A stretch of DNA of 64,000 nucleotides from Paractinoplanes rishiriensis (GCF_016862375.1 NZ_BOMV01000080.1:62001-126000), one strand, 5' to 3'; counted from the stretch's first letter, positions 42,920 through 51,613 are shown. The notes: generated from the letters alone by a model not told the origin. Made by a program: numbers and translations.

Positions 42920-44305
42920 CTACCGGGCCGCCTTCGCGGTGAAGCTGTCGACCACCGTGGTCAGGGCCGGCACCTGGGCGGTCCACTCGTCGCGGGGGGT
43001 GCGCCAGTCGAGGGTGTAGGTGAGCGAGCCGGCGCGGAAGATCCGCAGCCGGCCGTGCATCTCGCCGCGCTTCGCGTCGCGGTACGTGTATTCCCAGACG
43101 CTGTCCCGCGAGCCGGGCAGGCGCTCTATCCGGATCCGGCGGTAGCCGGGCAGCCTGGTGGCCCGCTCCTCGGCGAGCGGGTCGGGCGGGGTCTCCAAGA
43201 GCGTCAGCCGCATCGAGGGCTGCCCGGTGCCGGCGGTGGCGACCAGGCCGTTCCTGCCGTCGCCGTAGCTGATCCACCCGGCCGGCACGGCCACCCGGTA
43301 GAGCATCGGGTCGTACCAGACAAAGCCGTCGGGCGCCGCGGCCTGCACCGGGCGCGCCTCGGGCGGCGACTCCGGCCAGGTCAGCGGGACGGCGGCGACC
43401 GGCGTCAGTAAAGCCAGCGCCAGCGCCAGCACGGCGACGCGGCGCCGGCGCGGGACGGGGACCGGCTGCACCACGCCGGGCGGCTCGCGCAACATGGCCC
43501 GCACCTCGTCCGGCGCCGGCCGGGCCGAGGGGTCGCGGCACAGCAGCGCCTCCAGCACCGGCGTCAGCACCCCGGCCCGCACCGGCGGGTCCGGCGGATC
43601 CTCGGACAGCGCCAGCAGCATGTCCACCGTGGTCGGTCGCTGGTAGGGCGGCCGGCCCTCCACCGCGTGGTAGAGCGTGGCACCCAGCGACCACAGATCG
43701 GACGCGGCGGTGGCGACCCCGGACATCAGCCGCTCGGGCGCCAGATATTTCGGCGAGCCCAGGATGATGCCGGCGCGGGCCAGGGCGCGGACCCCCTCGG
43801 TCGTCACCGCCGGGCCGGAGTCGGTGAGCACCACCCGGCCGTCGTCGGCGATCAGCACGTTGCCCGGCTTGACGTCGAGGTGCAGCAGCCCGGCCCGGAC
43901 GATCGCCAGCAGGCCCTCCAGCACGGCCAGCCCGATGCCCGCCACCCGGGCCGGCGGCAGCGGCCCGGACTCGTCCACCACCTGCTGCAACGACCGGGAC
44001 GGCAGGTATTCCATGACGATCCAGGGAGCGTCGTCGTCGGGCACCACGTCCAGCGTGCGGATCACGTTGGGGTGCCGCACCACGGCGAACGCGCGCGCCT
44101 CGCGGACCGTCCACACCCGGAACAGATCCTGCTCGTCGGGGGTGAGGCCGGGCGGCAACTCGCACCGCTTGAGCGCGACCGGGTCACCGGTCATCTGGTC
44201 GGCCGCCAGCCAGACCCGGCTCAGGCCACCGGCCGCGAGGGGGCGCACGACGCGGTAGCGCCCGGCGACGACCTGACCCTCCGTCACAGGCCGACCGTAC
44301 GCCAT
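42920..44305 (-). CDS. Transmembrane Ser/Thr protein kinase with atypical HLD/DSG motifs
   Basis: About 461 residues from ATG 44305 (GTG 44287 is equally plausible). The kinase domain (about 15-275) has a glycine loop LAAGGLSRVWLA, VALKRCE with the ATP lysine, a catalytic loop HLDVKPGNVLI (HLD instead of HRD), LTDSGPAVTT (DSG instead of DFG) and YLAPERLM. A transmembrane helix follows at about 305-325 (VAVLALALALLTPVAAV), then an extracytoplasmic domain of about 130 residues. The missing HRD arginine suggests activation-loop-independent activity. It is divergent from the sortase-containing operon. Confidence 0.88.
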   Translation of the reverse strand: MAYGRPVTEGQVVAGRYRVVRPLAAGGLSRVWLAADQMTGDPVALKRCELPPGLTPDEQDLFRVWTVREARAFAVVRHPNVIRTLDVVPDDDAPWIVMEYLPSRSLQQVVDESGPLPPARVAGIGLAVLEGLLAIVRAGLLHLDVKPGNVLIADDGRVVLTDSGPAVTTEGVRALARAGIILGSPKYLAPERLMSGVATAASDLWSLGATLYHAVEGRPPYQRPTTVDMLLALSEDPPDPPVRAGVLTPVLEALLCRDPSARPAPDEVRAMLREPPGVVQPVPVPRRRRVAVLALALALLTPVAAVPLTWPESPPEARPVQAAAPDGFVWYDPMLYRVAVPAGWISYGDGRNGLVATAGTGQPSMRLTLLETPPDPLAEERATRLPGYRRIRIERLPGSRDSVWEYTYRDAKRGEMHGRLRIFRAGSLTYTLDWRTPRDEWTAQVPALTTVVDSFTAKAAR

Positions 44306-44379
44306 GGACGCACCGTGTGGGGGGTGCCGCTTTTCGGCTCCCGGCGTAGCGTCGGCTTGCGACTTCGCCACGGAGGGCG

Positions 44380-45579
44380 ATGAGGCAGATGCGGATACGA
44401 AAATTCGGACAGCTCTGGCGGGCGCTGCCACTTCTGGTCTGCGGCCTGCTCGTGATCATGCCGGCCCCGACGAGCGCGGCACCGCCGGCCGCCGACCTGG
44501 CGATCCGGTTCGAGGCGCTGCTCGGCCAGCACTCGGTGCTCGCCGCCGACGGCATGCGCAGCCGGATCCGCGGCGACGACGACTTCGTCCAGGCCGCGGA
44601 CGCCGCGCTGGGCCGCAACACGGCCGCCATGTCGGCGCTCGTGCGGCAGATGTTCGGTGCCCGGTTGGCGGGCGAGTTCGGTCCGATGTGGGCGGAACAC
44701 ATCGTCTCGCTGTTCGAGTACGCCAGCGCGGTCGCGGCCCGCGACGAGGCGGCGCTCGACCACGCCCGCGAGGAGATCGAGGAGTACGAACTCGAACTCG
44801 CCGACTTCCTGGCCGCCCAGTCCCGCGGCCGCCTCACCCGGTCCGCGGCCCGCGCGGCGGTCATCCAGCATGTCGAACACCTGACGATGCAGGCCGACGC
44901 GTACGCGAAGCAGGACTACGCCACCGCCGACCGCCTCTACCGGCTCGGCTACCAGCACAGCTACGACCTCGGCCTGGCGCTGGCCGGTGCGCTGCTGCCG
45001 GCCCGCGACCGGGACACTCTGCGCGAGCCGGTCTGGCGGCTGCGGTCGCAACTGGGCAAGCTGCTCGCCGAGCACGCGGTGCTGGTGGAAGACCTGACCC
45101 GGGCCGCCGCGGCGGGCACGCCGGACTTCGACTCCTCGGCCCAGATGATCAACGGAAACACCCGGGACCTGGTCGCCGCGGTGGACACGCTGTTCGGCGC
45201 GGCCGCCGCCGAGGAGTTCGACGAGGTCTGGGGCGCCCGCGTCGAAAACCTGGTGGCCTATGCCTCCGGCAACGACCAGGCCCGGTCCGCGCTGGCCGAC
45301 TGCAGCGGTGAGCTGGCCACCTTCCTGGCCGGGAACACCGGCGGGCGGGCGGACGCGGCCGCCCTGCGATCGGCGCTCGCGGCCACCGACGGCAAGCTGC
45401 TCCAGCACGCCGACGCGTACGCGGCCAAGGACTACCCGGCCGCCTACTCGCTGGCCCAGGAGAGCTACGACCAGATGTTCGACCTGGCCCGCGACCTGGC
45501 CGACGCGTTCGGTGCCACGGTGGCGGCCCGGCTGCCGCGGGGCGGGGCGCAGACCGGGTACGGCGGGATGGCCCGCTGA
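44380..45579 (+). CDS. Secreted protein with internally duplicated helical domain
   Basis: A 399-residue exported protein with signal peptide (LWRALPLLVCGLLVIMPAPT, then SAAPP). The mature chain is two copies of one helical domain: residues about 45-205 and 220-390 each run L(L/A)xxH(S/A)VL, a helix ending in (M/D)FGA, WxxHxxxLFxYA or WGARVENLVAYA, and LTMQADAYAKQDYATADRLY or LLQHADAYAAKDYPAAYSLA. No LPxTG motif is present. No family recognised. It overlaps the sortase start (TGATG at 45577-45581) and is the first gene of a three-gene surface operon. Confidence 0.75.
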   Translation: MRQMRIRKFGQLWRALPLLVCGLLVIMPAPTSAAPPAADLAIRFEALLGQHSVLAADGMRSRIRGDDDFVQAADAALGRNTAAMSALVRQMFGARLAGEFGPMWAEHIVSLFEYASAVAARDEAALDHAREEIEEYELELADFLAAQSRGRLTRSAARAAVIQHVEHLTMQADAYAKQDYATADRLYRLGYQHSYDLGLALAGALLPARDRDTLREPVWRLRSQLGKLLAEHAVLVEDLTRAAAAGTPDFDSSAQMINGNTRDLVAAVDTLFGAAAAEEFDEVWGARVENLVAYASGNDQARSALADCSGELATFLAGNTGGRADAAALRSALAATDGKLLQHADAYAAKDYPAAYSLAQESYDQMFDLARDLADAFGATVAARLPRGGAQTGYGGMAR

Positions 45580-46169
45580 TGCCGCCGGCCGTCCGGGTCC
45601 CGGCCCTCGGCGTGGTGACCATTGCGCTGGTTGCCACGCTGTCCGGGACGCCGCCGGCGGCCGATCGACCACCACCGGCCCGGCCGAAGGAGCACAAGAC
45701 CTTCCGCTCCGACAGCGGCTACCGCGCCGTCGCCGAGCCGGTCCGGCTGCGCATCCCGGACCTGGGCATCGACGGCAAGGTGCAACGCATCGGCCGCAAC
45801 CCGGACGGCACCATCGCGGTCCCCGAGCGCACCGACGTGGCCGGCTGGTACCGGCACGGCCCGCGCCCCGGCCAGCCCGGCCCCGCGGTCGTGCTCGGCC
45901 ACGTCGACTCGCGCGACGGCCCCGGCATCTTCCTCGACCTGTCCCGGGCGCAACCCGGCAGCACGGTCCGGATCGACCGGGCCGACGGCAGCGCGGTCAG
46001 CTTCCGGATCACCGGGATCTCCCGGGTTGCCAAGGTCAGCTTCCCCACCGACCTGGTCTACGGCCCCACCCTCGACCCCAGCCTGCGGCTGGTCACCTGC
46101 GGCGGCAGCTTCGACCGGGTCCGCCGCAGCTACCGGGACAATGTCATCGCGTACGCCGACCAGGTGTGA
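45579..46169 (+). CDS. Class F sortase
   Basis: A 196-residue membrane-anchored transpeptidase. An N-terminal hydrophobic segment (VPALGVVTIALVATLSG) is followed by the sortase beta-barrel beginning PVRLRIPDLGIDGKV. The catalytic histidine is in AVVLGHVDSRDGPG, the cysteine in LRLVTCGGSFD and the arginine in RRSYRDNVIAYAD. Class F sortases are common in actinobacteria and usually occur alone; here it is translationally coupled to the duplicated-domain protein and overlaps the VWA-like gene. No LPxTG substrate is seen in the operon. Confidence 0.92.
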   Translation: MPPAVRVPALGVVTIALVATLSGTPPAADRPPPARPKEHKTFRSDSGYRAVAEPVRLRIPDLGIDGKVQRIGRNPDGTIAVPERTDVAGWYRHGPRPGQPGPAVVLGHVDSRDGPGIFLDLSRAQPGSTVRIDRADGSAVSFRITGISRVAKVSFPTDLVYGPTLDPSLRLVTCGGSFDRVRRSYRDNVIAYADQV

Positions 46170-47289
46170 GACCTGGCGGGCGGCCGTCGCGACCATGCTG
46201 CTGGTGGTCGTGACCCAGCCGCTCGCCGCCCGCCCGGCCGCCGCCGCGGTCCCGTTGCCGGTGGCCGGCGTGCTCACCGCCGGCGGGCAGACCGCGCTGG
46301 TCGTCGACCTGAGCGCGAGCACCCGGCCGGGCCGGCGCGGTGTCACGGTGACCGCGGGCGGCGTCCGGCAGCGGGCGGAACTTATCCCGGTGATGTCCGA
46401 CGGCCTCGCCGTGCCGCTGGTGGTGGACACCTCGTCGGTCGGCGCCGTCACCCTCCCGGCCTGGCTGAGCGCCGCCGCCCGGTTCGTCCTCGAGGCGCCG
46501 TCCGGCTGCCAGACCGTGGTGATCACCGACCACGAGCCGGCCACCACGATCACCCCGCCGCTGCGCGGGCCCACCGAGGTCATCCGGGCGCTCACCGCGG
46601 TGCGCGCCAGCGGCCCGCGGGACACCGCGGCGGCGCTCTCCCTGGCTGCCCGGCAGTTCCCGCAGGCCGGCACCGGTCGCCGGGTGGTCGTCCTCTACAC
46701 CACCGCGCCGGACGCCGGCGGCCCGTCGGCCGCGACGCTCGCCGCCCGGTTCCGGTCCGGCGGCACGATCCTCGTGGTGGTCGGCACCGACGGCGCCGAG
46801 TACTGGTCGGCGGCGGCCGCACCGACCGGCGGCTTCTTCGCCCCGGCCGGCCGCCCGGTCGTGGTGCCCGCCCTCGACCAGGTGGAGTCCACGTTGAGTG
46901 GCCGGTACCTGGTGCGCTTCGCCACGCCGGCGACGCTGCCGGCCACCGTCGCCGTCCGGGTCGACACCGGCGATCTGACGCTCAGCGGCGACGTCGTCGT
47001 CCCGCTGCCCCCGCCGCCGGACGCCGGCGAGTCCACCGCCTCGCCCACGCTGCCCTGGTCGATGGCGATCACCGTCACGGTGGCCGCGATCGTGGCGCTG
47101 ACGCTGCTGCTCGTGCTGCGGTCGCGCCGGCCCCGGGTGCCGCTCGGGCCGCCCGGCCTGACCTCGGTGTTCCGGGGTCGTGCCGCGGTGCCCGCCCCGC
47201 GCATCCTGGGCCGCGCCGCCATTCCGCTGGACGTGCGGCAGCGGGCCCTGATCCCGCCACCGACCGGCGAGGAGGACGCACAGGCCTGA
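46141..47289 (+). CDS. VWA-like surface protein with C-terminal membrane anchor
   Basis: A 382-residue protein. ATG 46141 gives a proper signal peptide (MSSRTPTRCETWRAAVATML, h-region LLVVVTQPLA, then ARPAAAA) and overlaps the sortase end by 29 bases; ATG 46195 would leave no charged n-region. The mature part has a MIDAS-like DLSAS (LVVDLSASTRPGRRG) and alternating strands and helices, as in von Willebrand A domains. A transmembrane helix at about 305-330 (MAITVTVAAIVALTLLLVL) is followed by a basic tail. It probably acts on the cell surface with the sortase and duplicated-domain protein. Confidence 0.72.
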   Translation: MSSRTPTRCETWRAAVATMLLVVVTQPLAARPAAAAVPLPVAGVLTAGGQTALVVDLSASTRPGRRGVTVTAGGVRQRAELIPVMSDGLAVPLVVDTSSVGAVTLPAWLSAAARFVLEAPSGCQTVVITDHEPATTITPPLRGPTEVIRALTAVRASGPRDTAAALSLAARQFPQAGTGRRVVVLYTTAPDAGGPSAATLAARFRSGGTILVVVGTDGAEYWSAAAAPTGGFFAPAGRPVVVPALDQVESTLSGRYLVRFATPATLPATVAVRVDTGDLTLSGDVVVPLPPPPDAGESTASPTLPWSMAITVTVAAIVALTLLLVLRSRRPRVPLGPPGLTSVFRGRAAVPAPRILGRAAIPLDVRQRALIPPPTGEEDAQA

Positions 47290-47290
47290 A

Positions 47291-47944
47291 CTATTCGGGG
47301 TCGGGCTTGGTCTGCTGGCGCATCCGGGCCAGCGCGGCGTCCCACTCGTCGGGCTCCGCGTCGGCTGAGGCCCGCGGCAGGAAGTACTCGCTGTGTGCGA
47401 TCACCGCCGCGATCAGCGCGATCACCGCGGCCAGCGTGACCAGCACCTGGAGGCCCTGAAGGATGTCCTCGGCCCACGAGTACCAGCCGGGATAGAACAG
47501 CTCGCGCACCGCCGGGATCCGTTCCGGGATGGCCGACCCGCGCATCTGGGCGAAATAGCTGCCCGGGGTGTGCGCCTCGGCCGCGTCCGAGCCCACGCCG
47601 ATCAGCCCGACCAGGAAGGTGAGGCCACCCGCCGCGAGTGCCCACGTGCGGGCCCAGAGCCGGCCGCGCAAGATCCAAAAACCGAGGATGCCGTACGCCA
47701 TGCCGGCCGCACCCAGGACCACCAGCTGAACCGCCCCGTCCCGCCCGCGCAACAGGGCGGGCGGGATCAGGCCGTACTCCTCTTGCAGTTGCCCCAGCAG
47801 GGCCAGCAGCCGGCTCGCCTCGCCGGTGCCCCACCACCGCAGTTCCAGCAATCCGTGGAGCGCGAGCAGCAGCCCGACCGGCACCATCGCCAAGGTCAGC
47901 CAGGCTGCCACCCGGACCGCTCGCGGAGCATCGATCCCCGTCAT
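47291..47944 (-). CDS. Four-helix membrane protein, unknown function
   Basis: A 217-residue protein with helices at about 11-33 (VAAWLTLAMVPVGLLLALHG), 71-91 (VQLVVLGAAGMAYGILGFWI), 97-117 (WALAAGGLTFLVGLIGVG) and 163-187 (LQVLVTLAAVIALIAAVIAH), plus an acidic C-terminal tail. It is convergent with the VWA-like gene (1 base between stops). No family recognised. Confidence 0.7.
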   Translation of the reverse strand: MTGIDAPRAVRVAAWLTLAMVPVGLLLALHGLLELRWWGTGEASRLLALLGQLQEEYGLIPPALLRGRDGAVQLVVLGAAGMAYGILGFWILRGRLWARTWALAAGGLTFLVGLIGVGSDAAEAHTPGSYFAQMRGSAIPERIPAVRELFYPGWYSWAEDILQGLQVLVTLAAVIALIAAVIAHSEYFLPRASADAEPDEWDAALARMRQQTKPDPE

Positions 47945-47953
47945 GCGGGCATG

Positions 47954-48406
47954 CTATGCCCAGCTCTGCGGCGCTGGCGTGCGATTAATCGCGTTGAGCC
48001 GGTTGAAGAAATTCGTGGTGGCGATCCACAGCGACAAAGCCGCCAATTCCGGCTCGGTGTAGTGCTTGGTGGCCTCCTCCCACACCTCGTCGGACACCGC
48101 GTCGCCGCGGTCGGCGAGCCGGGTCGCCGCCTCGGCCAGGGCCAGCGCGGCCCGCTCCGCGCCGGTGAAGTACGGGGTCTCCCGCCAGGCCGCCACCGCG
48201 AACAGCCGGTCGTCGGTCTCGCCGTTCTTGCGGGCGTTGCGGGCCCCCGAGTCGACGCAGACGCTGCACCCGTTGATCTGGCTGGCCCGCAGGTGCACCA
48301 GTTCGAGCGTGGCCGGCGCCACCCCGGCCGAGTGCGCGGCCTTGTAGAGCAGGTTGACCGCCTTCATCAGGTCCGGCGTCACCGAGTCCTGCATCCGTGC
48401 CTGCAT
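47954..48406 (-). CDS. Carboxymuconolactone decarboxylase/AhpD-fold protein
   Basis: A 150-residue protein with the AhpD-like motif LRASQINGCSVCVDSGARNA, containing the redox CxxC and adjacent residues of alkylhydroperoxidase-like carboxymuconolactone decarboxylases. ATG 48406 has GGGAG 7 bases upstream. Genes of this type are the usual targets of ECF41 sigma factors, and one is encoded divergently at 48504. The promoter at 48466-48492 supports that control. Confidence 0.9.
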   Translation of the reverse strand: MQARMQDSVTPDLMKAVNLLYKAAHSAGVAPATLELVHLRASQINGCSVCVDSGARNARKNGETDDRLFAVAAWRETPYFTGAERAALALAEAATRLADRGDAVSDEVWEEATKHYTEPELAALSLWIATTNFFNRLNAINRTPAPQSWA

Positions 48407-48430
48407 GATCTGCTCCCTGTTGTCCGGCGC

Positions 48431-48457
48431 CGTCACATCGGCGCTTCCGGGTCCGTC
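48431..48457 (+). promoter_or_regulatory. ECF41-type promoter for the sigma gene
   Basis: CGTCACA (48431-48437), 16 bases, CGTC (48454-48457). This matches the published ECF41 consensus TGTCACA/CGTC at all but one base. It points toward the ECF41 sigma gene, 46 bases from its ATG, indicating autoregulation. Confidence 0.75.
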
Positions 48458-48465
48458 AGTGCTAC

Positions 48466-48492
48466 GACGGATGCGGTGGGCCGAATGTGACG
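48466..48492 (-). promoter_or_regulatory. ECF41-type promoter for the AhpD-fold gene
   Basis: On the minus strand CGTCACA (48492-48486), 16 bases, CGTC (48469-48466), identical in sequence and spacing to the divergent plus-strand promoter. It points toward the gene starting at 48406. Confidence 0.75.
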
Positions 48493-48503
48493 GAGGAACG
48501 CCA

Positions 48504-49346
48504 ATGGATCGGAACGCCCTGCTGGCCGAGCGGTTCGAGGAGAACCGGCCCCGGCTGCGCGCGGTCGCGTACCGGATGCTCGGCTCGCCGGCCGAGGCGG
48601 AGGACGCCGTGCAGGAGGCGTGGCTGCGGCTCAGCCGGGCCGGCGACGGCGGGGTGGACAACCTGGCCGCCTGGCTCACCACGGTGGTCGGCCGGGTCTG
48701 CCTCGACATGTTGCGGTCGCGCACCGCCCGCCGCGAGGACACGTACGGCGAGCACGCCCCGGAACCGCCGGCCGGCGGGCCCGATCCCGAGCAGGAGGCG
48801 CTGCTGGCCGACGCGGTGGGCCTCGCCCTGCTGGTGGTGCTCGAGACGCTGACGCCCACCGAGCGGCTCGCGTTCGTGCTGCACGACCTGTTCGGGGTCC
48901 CGTTCGACGAGATCGCGCCGATCGTCGGCCGGTCGCCGGACGCGGCCCGTCAGCTGGCCAGCCGGGCCCGGCGCCGGGTGCGCGCCGACCCGGCCGCCGC
49001 CGATCCGGAGACGCCGGCCGGCCGCGAGGTGGTCGAGGCGTTCCTGGCGGCGTCCCGGGGCGGCGAGATGAACCGGCTGCTCACCCTCCTGGACCCCGAC
49101 GTCGAGGTGCGCATCGACCAGGCCGCCGGTGCGCGCGGCGCCGACGCGGTGGCGCGCTTCTTCGCCGGCCGGGCCCAGGCCGCGCGGCCCGCCCTGGTCG
49201 ACGGCGTGCTCGGGTTCGCCGCGATCACCGGCGGCGAGCTCCGGGTCGCCGTCCGGGCCACGCTGGTGGACGGCCGGATCACCGCCCTGCACGCGGTCAC
49301 CGACCCGCGGCTGCTGGCCGAGATGGTGGTGACCCTAGTCGAGTGA
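48504..49346 (+). CDS. ECF41-family RNA polymerase sigma factor with SnoaL-like tail
   Basis: A 280-residue sigma factor. Regions 2 and 4 occupy residues about 1-170 (RAVAYRMLGSPAEAEDAVQE; TPTERLAFVLHDLFGVPFDE; RSPDAARQLASRARRR). A C-terminal SnoaL/NTF2-like domain follows (about 185-280, FLAASRGGEMNRLLTLLDPD), the hallmark of ECF41 factors that replaces a separate anti-sigma. CGGAGGA precedes ATG 48504. The end overlaps the convergent oxidoreductase by 12 bases. Confidence 0.92.
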   Translation: MDRNALLAERFEENRPRLRAVAYRMLGSPAEAEDAVQEAWLRLSRAGDGGVDNLAAWLTTVVGRVCLDMLRSRTARREDTYGEHAPEPPAGGPDPEQEALLADAVGLALLVVLETLTPTERLAFVLHDLFGVPFDEIAPIVGRSPDAARQLASRARRRVRADPAAADPETPAGREVVEAFLAASRGGEMNRLLTLLDPDVEVRIDQAAGARGADAVARFFAGRAQAARPALVDGVLGFAAITGGELRVAVRATLVDGRITALHAVTDPRLLAEMVVTLVE

Positions 49347-50300
49347 CAGCACGATCCGGCCGTTCGCGGCGCCCGCCGCCTGCCGCGCCCAGGCGTCCGG
49401 CACCTCGTCGAACGGCACGATCTCGTGCGTCACGGTGAGCCGGCCGGCGGCCGCGTGCCGGGCCACCACGCCGAGTGACTCGGCCCGCTGGGACACCGAC
49501 AGCGAGTTGTTGGTGTAGCCGAGGATCCGCAGCGAGCCGCTGCGCAGCGTGGCCGAGTCGATCGGCGCGGTGGGCGCCGCCGAGCTGCCCAGGTTGACCA
49601 GCCGGCCACCGGGCCGCAGCACCCGCAGGGCGGCCGCGGCCGGCACACCGAAGACCGGGTCGAGCACCAGGTCGACCGGGCCGCCGGCCGCCGCGTGCAG
49701 GCGTTCGGCCAGCTCCGGCACGTCGTCGTCGGGCAGCAGCGGCACCGCCGCCGAGGCGCCCAGGGCGAGCGCCCGGTTCAACGCCGCCGAGGTGCGGGAC
49801 ACCGCCACCACCTGCGCCGCACCGGCCAGCACGGCCAGCTGGACCGCGGCCTGGCCGACCACGCCGCCGGCGCCGAGCACCACCACCCGCTCCCCCGCGG
49901 CCAGCCCGCCGGTGCGGGTCAGCGCCGCGTGCGCGGCCACCGCGGACAGGCCGAGGGCCGCGATCAGCTGCAGCGGTACGTCCTCGGGCAGCGGCACCAC
50001 GTCGACGCCGGGCACCATCACGGCCTCGGCCATGCTGCCGTCGCCCGGGCGCATCCCCGCCGAGGTGGCGAACCAGACCGGCGTACCGTCCTCGCGATGC
50101 CCGACCCCCTGCACCCCCGGCACGTACGGCGTCACCGGCGTGCCGAAATAGCTGGTGCCGGAGGCACACAGCAGGTCGAGCGGGGTGATCGGCGCGGCCA
50201 CCACCGCGATGGGTTCCTCACCGGCACCCGGGCCCGGCACCGGTCGCTCCTCGATCCAGGGCGGCCGGCCGCAGACCCGCAGCACCGCGGCTCGGATCAT
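49335..50300 (-). CDS. Medium-chain (zinc-less) alcohol dehydrogenase-like oxidoreductase
   Basis: A 321-residue MDR-superfamily protein, quinone-oxidoreductase type. The GroES-like N-terminal half contains APITPLDLLCASGTSYFGTP, and the Rossmann domain has VVVLGAGGVVGQAAVQLAVL. Structural zinc cysteines are absent. It ends the LigA-containing operon, whose stop overlaps its start (ATGA 50297-50300). It would reduce or oxidise an intermediate of the ring-cleavage pathway; that assignment is from context. Confidence 0.82.
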   Translation of the reverse strand: MIRAAVLRVCGRPPWIEERPVPGPGAGEEPIAVVAAPITPLDLLCASGTSYFGTPVTPYVPGVQGVGHREDGTPVWFATSAGMRPGDGSMAEAVMVPGVDVVPLPEDVPLQLIAALGLSAVAAHAALTRTGGLAAGERVVVLGAGGVVGQAAVQLAVLAGAAQVVAVSRTSAALNRALALGASAAVPLLPDDDVPELAERLHAAAGGPVDLVLDPVFGVPAAAALRVLRPGGRLVNLGSSAAPTAPIDSATLRSGSLRILGYTNNSLSVSQRAESLGVVARHAAAGRLTVTHEIVPFDEVPDAWARQAAGAANGRIVLSLD

Positions 50301-50659
50301 GTCGCGATGTCCGGGTAGGGCAGGTCGAAGTGGGCCAGGCGGGCGCCGTACGCCTTCTGGTATTCCAGTGGCTCGGTGTTGTCCCGCTCGAACATCGCGA
50401 TGAACAGGGTGAGCGTGAGGAACGGGTGCGCACCCAGCTCGAACAGCCGGATGTGGTCGTGCGCGACGAGCGCCTCGCGTTCGGCGTCCTCGAAGCGCAG
50501 CCAGGTGCTGGCCTCGCCGGTGTGGCAGTTCAGCACGGCGTTGGCCCGCTCCGCCTCCCACCACTCGACCAGCGCGCGCGGCTCCTCCCGGTAACGCTCG
50601 ACGAGGTCGGGATCCCGGTCCACCGTGTACAGGAACTTGTTCAGCAGGTACTTGCTCAT
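50297..50659 (-). CDS. Extradiol dioxygenase small subunit (LigA-like)
   Basis: A 120-residue protein with the all-helical LigA pattern: LNKFLYTVDRDPDLVERYRE, FEDAEREALVAHDHIRLFEL and LGAHPFLTLTLFIAMFERDN. LigA subunits cap the active site of class III extradiol dioxygenases such as protocatechuate 4,5-dioxygenase. It lies 64 bases after the LigB gene and is coupled to the oxidoreductase. Confidence 0.8.
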   Translation of the reverse strand: MSKYLLNKFLYTVDRDPDLVERYREEPRALVEWWEAERANAVLNCHTGEASTWLRFEDAEREALVAHDHIRLFELGAHPFLTLTLFIAMFERDNTEPLEYQKAYGARLAHFDLPYPDIAT

Positions 50660-50723
50660 GCTGTGCCCCCTTTGGCATGCGCTCCTGGCCCTACGCCTGC
50701 TTCGCTTGCTCCGGTGCAGTCGC

Positions 50724-51587
50724 TCATGCCGGAGCTCCGTTCGGGTACCAGGTGAAGTACGCCTCCATCGTGTGGAACAGATCGAGCGTGTCCACGTGGT
50801 CGGCCTTCGCACCGGCCCCGGCCACGCCCATCATCAGCATGAAGTCCATGAAGCCGTGGGTGGCGTTGCCCGGCGAGTGCAGGCTGTCCAGGGTCACCTC
50901 GCGCAGGCAGTTGTCCAGGTCGCCGGTGGCGATCCACTCCACCGCCCGGCGATCGAACTCCGGGTCCGGCCCGTGCGGCCCGAACTGGCGTGGCCCGCCC
51001 AGCTCCAGCGACAGGTGCCCGGTACCGATGATCGCCACCCGGAGATCGGACGGCCACTCCTCGACGATCTTCCGGATGGCCGCGCCGAGCGCGACGAACC
51101 GGGACGGCTGTGGCAGCGGCGGCGCGAAGATGTTGGTGTAGATCGGCACGATCGGCAGGTCGGCCTCCGGCCGCAGCGTGATGATCGGGCAGGTCACGCT
51201 GTGGTCGATCCGCAGCTCGTTGCTGAACGCCAGGTCGAACCCGGAGTCCAGGCCGGCCCGCAGAATGTGCGCGGAGAGATCCTCCTGGCCCTTGAGCAGC
51301 ATCCTCGGCAGGCCGAACTCGCGCTCCTCGTTGTACCAGTTGGCGTCGTAGAACGGCGCCTTGCCGACCAGGAACTGCGGCATGTTGTCCAGCCACAGCT
51401 GATGGAAGTGGTCGGAGCCGACCATCACGAGCACGTCCGGGTTGGCCCTGGTCAGGGTCTCGCGGAAGGCCAGGATCTTGCGGGTCCACTCGTCCGCGAA
51501 CGGCGGCCGGTCCGCGCCGGTGGCCGTGCTGGCCTTGAGGTAGAACGGATGATGGGTGGAGGCGATGACCGCGACGATGCTGGCCAT
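50724..51587 (-). CDS. Class III extradiol ring-cleavage dioxygenase (LigB-like)
   Basis: A 287-residue catalytic subunit. Histidines expected as iron ligands occur in VIASTHHPFYLKAS and VGSDHFHQLWLDNMP, and the catalytic histidine in VAIIGTGHLSLELGGP. The fold and length match LigB. It opens aromatic diol rings with O2 and Fe(II). ATG 51587 has GGAG upstream. Its substrate is not protocatechuate by necessity, because LigC/I/J/K genes are absent. Confidence 0.88.
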   Translation of the reverse strand: MASIVAVIASTHHPFYLKASTATGADRPPFADEWTRKILAFRETLTRANPDVLVMVGSDHFHQLWLDNMPQFLVGKAPFYDANWYNEEREFGLPRMLLKGQEDLSAHILRAGLDSGFDLAFSNELRIDHSVTCPIITLRPEADLPIVPIYTNIFAPPLPQPSRFVALGAAIRKIVEEWPSDLRVAIIGTGHLSLELGGPRQFGPHGPDPEFDRRAVEWIATGDLDNCLREVTLDSLHSPGNATHGFMDFMLMMGVAGAGAKADHVDTLDLFHTMEAYFTWYPNGAPA

Positions 51588-51613
51588 GGGCGATCTCCTC
51601 AGGGTTTCGTTTG

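Noticed and set aside
50660..50723. Possible small gene between ligB and ligA
   Set aside because: The 64-base gap has no frame with a start and SD of its own; it is an ordinary intercistronic spacer.
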